Both the position numbers and the translations under genes were made by a program. Positions 1 through 6,682 of a stretch of 10,731 bases of DNA are shown piece by piece. The stretch is taken from contig CANNLO010000150.1 of assembly GCA_947505055.1 (NCBI GenBank), positions 1-10,731 of the forward strand. The letters are read 5' to 3'. Within the stretch, counting starts at the first letter, position 1. Each line of letters starts with the position of its first letter. Source of the stretch: Methylococcaceae bacterium. Its GTDB lineage: Bacteria; Pseudomonadota; Gammaproteobacteria; Methylococcales; Methylomonadaceae. The notes under the pieces were generated by a model that saw only the letters and a program-made list of their open reading frames with translations, did no database searches and was not told where the DNA came from.

Positions 1-303
1 AAAAAATGAATTCACTAAAATTCCACTATACAGCGTGTCTGATTCGAACATTAATCCAAGTATAACTGCATGTATCCCAGTTGATCCTGCAGCCAAACGG
101 ATTACTGCCTCCTCTATACTAACGACACTTGCTCCTAAGTTGTACTGCATCATATCGTATAAAAAATTTGTCGAACTATGATCAGTCCCGTGTTCATTCC
201 ACAACTCATTAACGTCAAAAGTACCTACAACAAAATTAATATAAGCATATGTGAGCGCAGCATTAATACAAAAGATTAATAAAAAATTAACTACTCTATT
301 CAC
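1..303 (-). CDS. N-terminal part of a probable membrane protein, cut by the window edge
   Basis: An open frame runs 101 codons from a GTG at 303-301 to base 1 without a stop. An in-frame TAA lies two codons before the GTG, so translation cannot start earlier. Residues 4-28 are hydrophobic and look like a signal anchor or first membrane segment. A polar stretch with acidic and histidine residues follows (about 29-50), then a second, more hydrophobic region from about 70. This pattern, an N-terminal anchor followed by a short external loop, occurs in polytopic membrane proteins of polysaccharide clusters such as Wzy polymerases or GT39-like enzymes. I do not recognise the family. It starts 74 bp after the GT2 stop on the same strand, so it probably belongs to the operon. 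No strong Shine-Dalgarno is visible, and an internal ATG pair at residues 51-52 would remove the hydrophobic segment. The coding call is fairly likely; the function is unknown. Confidence 0.55.
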   Translation of the reverse strand, partial: MNRVVNFLLIFCINAALTYAYINFVVGTFDVNELWNEHGTDHSSTNFLYDMMQYNLGASVVSIEEAVIRLAAGSTGIHAVILGLMFESDTLYSGILVNSFF

Positions 304-377
304 TTGTGTTTACTATTATCTAGATATTTTAAGTTGGTTATCATCGTATTTATTATAAATGCTGATGAGCGACAGCA
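304..377. other. Short non-coding gap with a weak inverted repeat
   Basis: This 74-bp AT-rich gap separates the GT2 stop from the GTG of the next gene. An imperfect hairpin, ATGCTG-N8-CAGCAT at 359-378, begins right at the stop codon. On the transcribed strand it is followed by TTATAATAAAT rather than a T-run, so it is a poor intrinsic terminator. The same stretch contains a perfect TATAAT (minus strand), but no good -35 lies 16-18 bp upstream. It may be a processing or partial attenuation site, or have no function. Confidence 0.3.
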
Positions 378-1292
378 TCATCTATTCAACAGATAAATCA
401 TAAGCTTGCCAATGCTTCTAAAGGATGACTTTCTTACTAATGTAAAAAAAATAGCACTTTTGAAAGTTATCAGGGCAATATAACTTGCCAATAAAACTAA
501 ATCTCGTTCCGCCAAACTTAATGTGGGGTATTGATTTGCTAATACCCCTAATGCATCAATACAAGCGACACTATTACAACTAACGAAAACTCTATTAAGA
601 TTCCTCGTCTCACTCTGATTCTGCTTACCGACCTGTTTCATTAAAGAAACATCTGTATCTCGATACTTAAAAAGAAACTCATTAACATTGGCAAAAATAG
701 CATTTCTCTCATAAAATCTTATCCAGAGCTCATAATCTTCAGCATATTTTGCCCCACCATACCTCAAAGCATGCATCTTAACAAAAGATGATCTCATCAT
801 TACAGATCCATGCGCGAATGGCACAGTACAGGCTAAGCAAATGATAAAAGTTTCACATGATGAGGGCATAATCTTGGCGTCAACCAGTTTACCAGACTCA
901 TTAATGACTAATAAATTACAGCCACATATGTCAGCTCCAACCAATTCCATAAGTTTAACTTGCTTTTCAAAACGCTCTGGCAAACTAATATCATCGGCAT
1001 CCATTCTCGCAATAAACTTACCGCGAGCTTCATTTATCCCCTGATTCAACGCACCTATCAGCTTTTCATTATTACCGTAAATCAATTTCACACGACTGTC
1101 ATTCTGTAGATATTGATTAATAATCGCTATCGAATCATCATTTGACTTATCATAAATAATAATTAATTCAAAATCACTTAAAGTTTGGTTCAGCACACTC
1201 TCTATCGCTTCAGATAGATATACCGCACTATTATAGACAGGCATAACGACTGAAATTAATGGCGCAAATTCATGCTGCAACTTATCACCCAT
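378..1292 (-). CDS. GT2-family (GT-A fold) glycosyltransferase
   Basis: A 304-residue cytoplasmic or membrane-associated inverting glycosyltransferase that adds a sugar from a nucleotide donor to the growing repeat unit. The N-terminus has the GT2 nucleotide-binding strand (ISVVMPVYN, 13-21) and a following acidic region (YDKSNDDS, 47-54). The metal-binding DxD motif is MDADD at 97-101. The acceptor-side acidic motif AEDYELWIR (184-192) carries the ED pair that usually includes the catalytic base. The C-terminal 40 residues are hydrophobic and basic and probably sit on the membrane. The ATG at 1292 is preceded by AGGA at 1300-1303 with 7-nt spacing, placed inside the end of gmhA, and the gap between the genes is 3 bp, so translation is probably coupled. 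The donor and linkage cannot be read from the sequence; heptose is possible from its position next to the heptose genes, but this is inference. Confidence 0.9.
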   Translation of the reverse strand: MGDKLQHEFAPLISVVMPVYNSAVYLSEAIESVLNQTLSDFELIIIYDKSNDDSIAIINQYLQNDSRVKLIYGNNEKLIGALNQGINEARGKFIARMDADDISLPERFEKQVKLMELVGADICGCNLLVINESGKLVDAKIMPSSCETFIICLACTVPFAHGSVMMRSSFVKMHALRYGGAKYAEDYELWIRFYERNAIFANVNEFLFKYRDTDVSLMKQVGKQNQSETRNLNRVFVSCNSVACIDALGVLANQYPTLSLAERDLVLLASYIALITFKSAIFFTLVRKSSFRSIGKLMIYLLNR

Positions 1293-1295
1293 AAA

Positions 1296-1880
1296 TTATT
1301 CCTGTCGAGGTCTACATGCACGACCACACAAACTCTGCATGACAATATGTCCAAATATAGAGTGTACATCCTCTGAATATTGCATATTGTCTACATCAAC
1401 CCAGACATGATGTTGAGCAATATCTTTTAATTTACCGCCTCTATACCCACACAAACCAAGAGTTATGGCTCCATTGTTATTTGCATATTCTACCGCCCGA
1501 ATTACGTTCTCTGAATTTCCGCTGCCAGAAATTGCAATCACTAAATCACCAGGCATAAGAATATTTTTAAGTTGCTCTGCAAAAACATCTTGAAATGATA
1601 TGTCATTGGCATATGACATTATAAGCCCTACGTTATCGACAATACTTCTACCTCGAAATGGCTTACCTCCCTCTAAAAAGATACTCTTGTTCCAGTCATT
1701 AATAAAATGTAAAGCTGTTAGAGAGCTACCGCCATTACCTAACGTAATAATTTGCTGACCTTTTTGCCAAGCTTCGTCTATGAGACTAACAGCATTATCA
1801 ATATTTACATGATCAAGGCGATTAAAAACTTCAGTTAACTTTTCAATATAGAGCAGTGAATTCCCAGTGAATTTATTCAT
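1296..1880 (-). CDS. gmhA: GmhA-type SIS-domain sedoheptulose 7-phosphate isomerase
   Basis: A 194-residue single SIS-domain protein, the usual GmhA length. It would convert sedoheptulose 7-phosphate to D-glycero-D-manno-heptose 7-phosphate, the first step of heptose nucleotide synthesis. The first phosphate-binding loop is LGNGGSSLTALHF (47-59) and the second is SGSGNSENV (118-126). The C-terminal helix has SEDVHSIFGH (169-178), with His178 matching the catalytic His180 of E. coli GmhA. By hand alignment, the E. coli base Glu65 corresponds to Asp62 here (HFINDW) and Gln172 to Glu170, so the active site is a variant, possibly of the branch that feeds GDP-heptose. The gene follows hddA by 9 bp and precedes the GT2 gene by 3 bp. 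A duplicate elsewhere for core LPS heptose is possible. The family is secure; the exact substrate follows mainly from the neighbouring heptose genes. Confidence 0.88.
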   Translation of the reverse strand: MNKFTGNSLLYIEKLTEVFNRLDHVNIDNAVSLIDEAWQKGQQIITLGNGGSSLTALHFINDWNKSIFLEGGKPFRGRSIVDNVGLIMSYANDISFQDVFAEQLKNILMPGDLVIAISGSGNSENVIRAVEYANNNGAITLGLCGYRGGKLKDIAQHHVWVDVDNMQYSEDVHSIFGHIVMQSLCGRACRPRQE

Positions 1881-1889
1881 AACTATGTC

Positions 1890-2879
1890 TCAATATGTTC
1901 GATTGTAAAAAATTATTCGGCTACCTAATGGATCAAAACTAACCGGCATCTGTCGCAACATACTTAGAGCTTTCTTAATTGCTTCATGCGACTTTTCGGG
2001 AGCATAAACCATAAGAAAACCACCTGCACCTGCTCCAAGTATTTTACCTCCTACTGCCCCAGCTTGCCTGGCCATTTCATACCAGATATCTATCTCATGG
2101 CTACTTATCCCATCTATAAGACTTTTCTTTAACAGCCAGTTTTCATGGAGAATCTCACCAAAAGCATCGGCATTATCTTTTCGCAACTCGTCCGCAAGAA
2201 TGTAAGAGAGCTCCACCATTCGATGCATTATTTTTTGCTTATTAATCTGCTCACCGACTTCAATAGACTGCTGTTTAAGTAAATTTGATGCACTACGTGT
2301 GATTCCAGTATAAAAAACCAATGTATTACTTTCAATTTTTTTTATAGTATCGTGTTTGCAAATAATTGGAGAAACTACGACCGTATCATTTTGGTTAAAC
2401 TTAATTAAGTTAAAACCACCATAAGCTGCCGCATATTGATCTTGCTTGCCAATCGGCTCACCACAGCGATCAATTTCAATATAACAACTATCTAAACTAA
2501 GTTGCTCACTTGAAGTATAACGCCCCATAAAGGCATTCAAGGCATGTAATAAACCAACAGTAAAAGAACTTGAAGACCCTAACCCAGTTCCTCTTGACGG
2601 GATATCAGCAATCGTCGTAATTTCCACTCCGCCTTCTAGTCCAAGATATTCCATCGACGCCCTCACCAGTCGATGTTCAATTTCTTGCACGGTCGAAACT
2701 TCTTCGTTTTTTGAGTAACCTACACGTATGCCATTGTCGAACTTTTTATTAACGTTTACATAAACATACTTATCTATAGCAGTACTAACGACAGCTCCAC
2801 CAAATTTCTGATAATAGCTGGGAATATCACTTCCACCACCAGTAAAACTCATACGAAGCGGAGTTCTGCTAATTATCAT
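1890..2879 (-). CDS. hddA: HddA-type GHMP kinase (D-glycero-D-manno-heptose 7-phosphate kinase)
   Basis: A 329-residue GHMP-superfamily sugar kinase, expected to phosphorylate D-glycero-D-manno-heptose 7-phosphate at C1 with ATP, giving the alpha-1,7-bisphosphate used in the GDP-heptose route. The N-terminus MIISRTPLRMSFTGGGSD (1-18) is the family signature. The ATP loop is GLGSSSSF (99-106), preceded by IPSRGT. GKQDQYAAAYGG (144-155) and the C-terminal GHMP motif GGKILGAGAGGF (277-288) are present. The frame is open upstream to a GTG at 2927, but the ATG at 2879 has AGGAG seven bases before it and matches the family N-terminus, so I use it. The start overlaps the end of the fusion gene by 11 bp, implying translational coupling. 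Length is close to characterised HddA proteins (about 340 residues). Related fucose and galactose kinases share the fold, but flanking gmhA and the GmhB-type domain favour heptose. Confidence 0.9.
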   Translation of the reverse strand: MIISRTPLRMSFTGGGSDIPSYYQKFGGAVVSTAIDKYVYVNVNKKFDNGIRVGYSKNEEVSTVQEIEHRLVRASMEYLGLEGGVEITTIADIPSRGTGLGSSSSFTVGLLHALNAFMGRYTSSEQLSLDSCYIEIDRCGEPIGKQDQYAAAYGGFNLIKFNQNDTVVVSPIICKHDTIKKIESNTLVFYTGITRSASNLLKQQSIEVGEQINKQKIMHRMVELSYILADELRKDNADAFGEILHENWLLKKSLIDGISSHEIDIWYEMARQAGAVGGKILGAGAGGFLMVYAPEKSHEAIKKALSMLRQMPVSFDPLGSRIIFYNRTY

Positions 2880-4827
2880 TTCTATGCTCCTGCAAACCGA
2901 CTGTATATCCAGAAATTGATAGACCACCTAACTCAAGGTGTATGCAATGAGTGGCGCCTTGTTTTGTTGCCAAAATAACTGGTGTTTCATCTTTTTGTCT
3001 AGACAAATACACACTCTCCGCTTCATCCAGAATCAACCCGCGCAATTGATACTCTCTAAGAATTCGGCTTTTACGTTCATTTTCGTCAATTTCAACAAAC
3101 CAAGTTTGAGCAATTTTTGTTGGTACGATACTGGCAAGAGCAAGGGCAACCGTACCCTCAATGATTACAACATCAGCAATGTCAATTTGAATAATTTCAT
3201 CTGCGTACACTCGTTTACGTGTAATCTTATCGTAGCTAGGCAAGTTCAATTCTATCAGCTGAGTACGACCGACTAACATCATTAATATCTTAGAAATTTC
3301 ATCCATCGCATACCTGCCAAGCACACCTGGCAGACGCTCATTAGCATTTCTTAACCAACGATCTGTAGAGATAACAACAGACTTACGCCCCTTGATCTTA
3401 AGTGAGTCTTTTAAGCAACTCGCTAAATTACTTTTGCCACTGCGTGACAAACCACCTATAAAAATAAATCCACCGTCGTTAATTTCTGAGCCTAACTCAG
3501 CGCATACTTTGAGAAGACGAGGATAATCTTCAAGAATAAAATTCACTGCGACCGGCAAATCTGGGGCAACGAAATCTGGTGTTGTCGCAAACCGCTGATC
3601 AAGCCCAGCGAATCCCGTTTCGACTAATATCGAACGTAAGCCTGCACGATTTGCTGTTAATAAGTCAACTGTCGTATCACCAATCATCCAGGACTGCTCA
3701 ACACCGATATTTAACTCTTGCTTTGCACGCTCAATCATACCGACACCTGGCTTGCGACAATCACATTTAATCTTCAATTCTGCAACTTCTCCTGAATAAC
3801 CACAATCAGGGTGATGCGGACAATAATAAATCCGATCCAAGTAAGCACCCTCACGTCCAAGCAATGTTTCCATTTTGTTATGTATCTGCCTTAGCTCCTG
3901 AGGTGAACATTCACCTCGAGCCAGTACTGGCTGATTAGTTACGACAACCGTCCGATAGATGGAATGGTTCAACCGATTGATCGCCTTCTCTACACCATAC
4001 ATAAGCTCTAACTGCTCATGACGAAATAAATGATCGAGTTGCCGATTTATTGTGCCATCACGATCTAGAAAAACAGCGGGCTGTTTGACATTAAGGCTTG
4101 ACCTAGCAATGCGTCCAGAAATTAAATCTGTGCAAACTTTATCTAAACGTGTAGGTGTGCCACAATCCTTTATGTATTCTGGACTGTTGTAGCCAAGCAA
4201 GACGGCTCCCTGCTTTAACATTGCAGGAAAGATATCTTTCCCAAAATCAAGTGAACCAGGTGTGTTACGCCATGGATCAAGTGCTCCTCGTCTTACATAA
4301 TAAAGCGCTGCATTGACTAAATTTGGATAGTAACTATTTGCATAGTGCGGGTACGGATAAAAAGCACAAACTTGTCCCTGATCATCAATATCAACCAAAT
4401 CTGAATCTTGCGGATGATCGTTAGGATGCAGAAACAATGTAACATCAGCATCAGGGCGAGAATTATGAAAATTTTCGAAGCGTGCTAAATCAACTTCAAG
4501 CATTGTGTCGCCATACACCACCAGAAAATTTTCTTCCAAACGTGGCAGTATGGCTAAGGTTGCTCCAGCTGTACCTAAGGGCTCACCATCGTCAACACAA
4601 TCAATGCGTATGCCCCAATTATTAAAAGTAGCACAAAAATCAATTATGTACTGTGCGCCATAATTAACAAGTAAAAATACGTGCGTATATCCATAACGCT
4701 TCAAAAGGTCAATCTGACGCTCAAGCAAAGGTTTTCCACAAACATCAATGAGTGGTTTGGGCAAACCAGCTAAACGTGTACTTAAACGTGTACCTTTGCC
4801 ACCAGCAAGTATAACTGCCTGCTTCAC
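2869..4827 (-). CDS. Three-domain fusion: sugar-1-phosphate nucleotidyltransferase (HddC-like), GmhB-type HAD phosphatase, uridine-kinase-like P-loop kinase
   Basis: A 652-residue cytoplasmic protein. Domain 1 (1-240) is a nucleotidyltransferase: LAGGKGTRL (7-15), PKPL (23-26), metal site GDT (106-108), and EYIKDCGTPTRL (217-228) near its end; it resembles HddC, which makes GDP-heptose from heptose 1-phosphate. Domain 2 (250-430) is a HAD-IIIA phosphatase like GmhB: FLDRDGTIN (253-261), VTNQ (296-299), zinc-loop residues Cys336, His338, Cys355 and Cys357, CRKP (357-360), and IGDTTVD (382-388). It should remove the 7-phosphate of heptose 1,7-bisphosphate. Domain 3 (450-635) has Walker A GGLSRSGKS (458-466), TDRW (488-491), LPSYD plus a later Arg (529-538) as in uridine kinases, Walker-B-like VVIIEG (553-558), a LID-like RILREYQLRG (588-597) and a hydrophobic C-terminal strand. 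Its substrate is unknown. The GTG start sits directly before the nucleotidyltransferase signature, overlaps the SDR stop by 4 bp (GTGA), and has AGGA 10 bases upstream. Two-domain HddC-GmhB fusions are familiar; the third domain is the odd part. Confidence 0.9.
   Translation of the reverse strand: MKQAVILAGGKGTRLSTRLAGLPKPLIDVCGKPLLERQIDLLKRYGYTHVFLLVNYGAQYIIDFCATFNNWGIRIDCVDDGEPLGTAGATLAILPRLEENFLVVYGDTMLEVDLARFENFHNSRPDADVTLFLHPNDHPQDSDLVDIDDQGQVCAFYPYPHYANSYYPNLVNAALYYVRRGALDPWRNTPGSLDFGKDIFPAMLKQGAVLLGYNSPEYIKDCGTPTRLDKVCTDLISGRIARSSLNVKQPAVFLDRDGTINRQLDHLFRHEQLELMYGVEKAINRLNHSIYRTVVVTNQPVLARGECSPQELRQIHNKMETLLGREGAYLDRIYYCPHHPDCGYSGEVAELKIKCDCRKPGVGMIERAKQELNIGVEQSWMIGDTTVDLLTANRAGLRSILVETGFAGLDQRFATTPDFVAPDLPVAVNFILEDYPRLLKVCAELGSEINDGGFIFIGGLSRSGKSNLASCLKDSLKIKGRKSVVISTDRWLRNANERLPGVLGRYAMDEISKILMMLVGRTQLIELNLPSYDKITRKRVYADEIIQIDIADVVIIEGTVALALASIVPTKIAQTWFVEIDENERKSRILREYQLRGLILDEAESVYLSRQKDETPVILATKQGATHCIHLELGGLSISGYTVGLQEHRNDN
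2887..2891 (-). promoter_or_regulatory. Ribosome binding site setting the hddA start
   Basis: AGGAG on the minus strand lies seven bases before the ATG at 2879-2877. It sits inside the last codons of the upstream fusion gene. It supports the ATG over the longer GTG start at 2927, which would add 16 residues with no match to the kinase family. Confidence 0.75.
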
Positions 4828-5789
4828 CCGTTAGATTCCTGATCAGCAATCTGACGAACTGCATAACGAACAGCTTCAACCGAAGCCATTCGAGGCTTCC
4901 AGCCAAGTTGGTGCAATTTATCAACTGAGTAGCTGAACTTTGGCACATCGCCTACCCAACCTTTGTTGCCTTGGCCATATGTAATCGAAGCATTGGGCGA
5001 TACCGTATTAACCACTTGATTTGCGATGTCATGAACAGTAATGCCATCATCGCCCGCACCAATATTGAAGTAATTCAGACGCTCGGTAGAGTGCTCACGA
5101 ATAAATAGCATAGCATCAATCAAATCTTCAAGATGCAAGTAGCTTTTTTGTTGAGTGCCGTCACCCAAAACCACAAGATTACCTGGTGTAGCCTTCAACT
5201 TACGAATAAAATCCAACATTACTCCATGTGTTGCCGGGATGCCAATGACATTCGGGAAACGAAAGATATAGGCATGGGTAAGAAAACTCTCGGCTGAGGC
5301 GCTAATTGCAGCCTCTGAGGCAAGCTTCATTGCGCCATAATTTGAGATGGGAAATAGTGGTCCGATATCTTCGACGAGCTTAGCTTCACCCAAGTTCCCA
5401 TAAATTGCTGAACTAGACGCGAACAATAGTACACGCATGCCAAATTCTTTCATTATTTCTAGCGTGTTAAAGGTAGTCATAAACGTATCCCGCAGGTCTA
5501 CCTGCGAATCGTACACCCCAGCAGGGATATCTGAATTTGCAGCCATATGCCACACCTCAGTAATAGGACCATTGAAATGATTGCTTTTGATTACGTCCCT
5601 ATAAGCGTTCAAATCAGACAAGTCAACCTCGGCAAAAGAAAATAATTCATTACCAAGTAGATGCTCAATATTAGATAGACTACCTCGGCAGAAATTATCT
5701 AGACCAACCACTTTTTTGCCTTGCCTGATAAATATGTTCGCCAAATTGCAGCCAATAAAACCCGCAACACCTGTAATTAAAATTGTCAT
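4824..5789 (-). CDS. Extended SDR: NAD-dependent sugar-nucleotide epimerase/dehydratase family
   Basis: A 321-residue Rossmann-fold enzyme acting on a nucleotide-linked sugar in the cytoplasm. The cofactor loop is TGVAGFIG (6-13), and Asp31 at the end of strand 2 (GLDN) suggests NAD(H) preference. FASSSAIYGN (123-132) supplies the active-site serine, and Tyr151/Lys155 (NYGAMKLASE) form the YxxxK pair. GDGTQQKSYLHLEDL (209-223) matches the nucleotide-sugar side. The serine motif lacks the acidic residue typical of 4,6-dehydratases (TDE in RmlB, SSE-like in Gmd), so an epimerase or reductase-type reaction fits better. The frame is open to a GTG at 5846, but the ATG at 5789 begins the Rossmann signature and overlaps the GT11 stop by 4 bp (ATGA). 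It overlaps the fusion gene by 4 bp at its other end. This tight link suggests that it acts on the GDP-heptose product, but UDP-hexose is equally possible from sequence alone. Confidence 0.85.
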   Translation of the reverse strand: MTILITGVAGFIGCNLANIFIRQGKKVVGLDNFCRGSLSNIEHLLGNELFSFAEVDLSDLNAYRDVIKSNHFNGPITEVWHMAANSDIPAGVYDSQVDLRDTFMTTFNTLEIMKEFGMRVLLFASSSAIYGNLGEAKLVEDIGPLFPISNYGAMKLASEAAISASAESFLTHAYIFRFPNVIGIPATHGVMLDFIRKLKATPGNLVVLGDGTQQKSYLHLEDLIDAMLFIREHSTERLNYFNIGAGDDGITVHDIANQVVNTVSPNASITYGQGNKGWVGDVPKFSYSVDKLHQLGWKPRMASVEAVRYAVRQIADQESNG

Positions 5790-6664
5790 AATACTATCCA
5801 ATCTCGCGGTAAGATATCCTGTGTATTTTTCTGATTTATAAACCACTGGCTAGGTGCTACTACAATCTTATCATTACTGGCATTCAACCATGCTCCCCAC
5901 CAACTAAATGAGCTATTAGCAATAATATTGTGCTTACACAAACTCATTAGCCTCATGTCGTTATAACTCTCGACACCATGATTGTGATCAACGTACTGAT
6001 GAGGAAAATCTATTTTTAGATTTAACTTTACCCACTCAATATCATCTGAGAAAATAAAAAAATGTGGGCGCTGTATTCGTTCAGCTATATACCGGATCGA
6101 TGCAAGATAATAATTTAAAGTACATACCCCGTGAGCTGCATTAAATTTCGGGTTACTTATATAATCACCACGCCTGACATGAACACTCACTGCATTTACA
6201 TGATTTATTTGATCAGCTAGTCCAACATTTCGATCATCCATTGGCTGTCTAAATGAAAAATCTTTTCGAATTCTCTCAGCCTCGAGTAAAAAATAATTCT
6301 CAGTCTGCCAGTAACCCATAAGATAACATTCTGATGGCACATTGTTTATTCCAACCCAAAAGTGAATGTGGGGCTCAATAACAAACTCTTTAATACGTAA
6401 CATTGCCCAGCCTGGACGTGAGACAATTCGCCTAATAAGGGAATAGGACTGCCAACCTAGTATTCGATGTATATCCGTCTTGACAGCGACTTCTATGGGA
6501 CAATCAAAAACTCGCTGAAGCTCGAACCCATGATGTAAATGATAATTATCAAAACTAGAAATGTCTAATTTTAAAGCTTGCCCACGTGCAATCGATAATG
6601 CTCGTCCAGCTGCATACTGAAACATTTGGTTTCCAAGCCCACCAATTAAATGTGAAATAATCAC
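5786..6664 (-). CDS. GT11-family glycosyltransferase (alpha-1,2-fucosyltransferase family)
   Basis: A 292-residue protein, the normal size for bacterial GT11 enzymes such as WbsJ and FutC. These transfer fucose from GDP-fucose to O2 of a galactosyl or other acceptor at the inner face of the membrane. The N-terminus LIGGLGNQMFQYAAGRAL (6-23) is the family hallmark. HVRRGDY (162-168) is the donor-binding motif shared with other GDP-fucose enzymes. FFIFSDDIEW (202-211) and the C-terminal block DMRLMSLCKHNIIANSSFSWWG (236-257) follow as expected. The start is GTG, because only this position gives the conserved N-terminus and it has AAGGG at 6673-6677, eight bases upstream. It follows the methyltransferase by 18 bp and overlaps the SDR by 4 bp. 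No GDP-fucose synthesis genes lie in the window, so the donor must be made elsewhere, or the enzyme uses another GDP-sugar. Family call is secure; linkage and acceptor are inferred. Confidence 0.92.
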   Translation of the reverse strand: MIISHLIGGLGNQMFQYAAGRALSIARGQALKLDISSFDNYHLHHGFELQRVFDCPIEVAVKTDIHRILGWQSYSLIRRIVSRPGWAMLRIKEFVIEPHIHFWVGINNVPSECYLMGYWQTENYFLLEAERIRKDFSFRQPMDDRNVGLADQINHVNAVSVHVRRGDYISNPKFNAAHGVCTLNYYLASIRYIAERIQRPHFFIFSDDIEWVKLNLKIDFPHQYVDHNHGVESYNDMRLMSLCKHNIIANSSFSWWGAWLNASNDKIVVAPSQWFINQKNTQDILPRDWIVL

Positions 6665-6682
6665 GGTAACAACCCTTCTAAA

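Noticed and set aside
359..378. Inverted repeat ATGCTG-N8-CAGCAT after the GT2 stop as an intrinsic terminator
   Set aside because: The stem is only 6 bp and no T-run follows on the transcribed strand; the next gene continues on the same strand.
841..1044. Plus-strand open frames of 60-85 codons (also at 3579-3770, 7171-7359, 8845-9102, 9220-9426 and 9689-9937) and a 67-codon minus-strand frame at 4745-4948
   Set aside because: All are contained in or largely overlap well-supported genes and show no motifs or convincing ribosome sites.
2880..2927. Upstream GTG start for hddA at 2927 (likewise GTG 5846 for the SDR, TTG 7423 for the methyltransferase and TTG 8223 for DUF268)
   Set aside because: Downstream ATG codons have better ribosome sites or tight overlaps with the preceding stop, and begin directly at conserved family N-termini where one is known; the extensions look non-conserved.
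2938..3276. A 112-codon plus-strand open frame
   Set aside because: It lies fully antisense to the kinase domain of the fusion gene, whose motifs are intact, and its translation has no recognisable pattern. It is a shadow frame.
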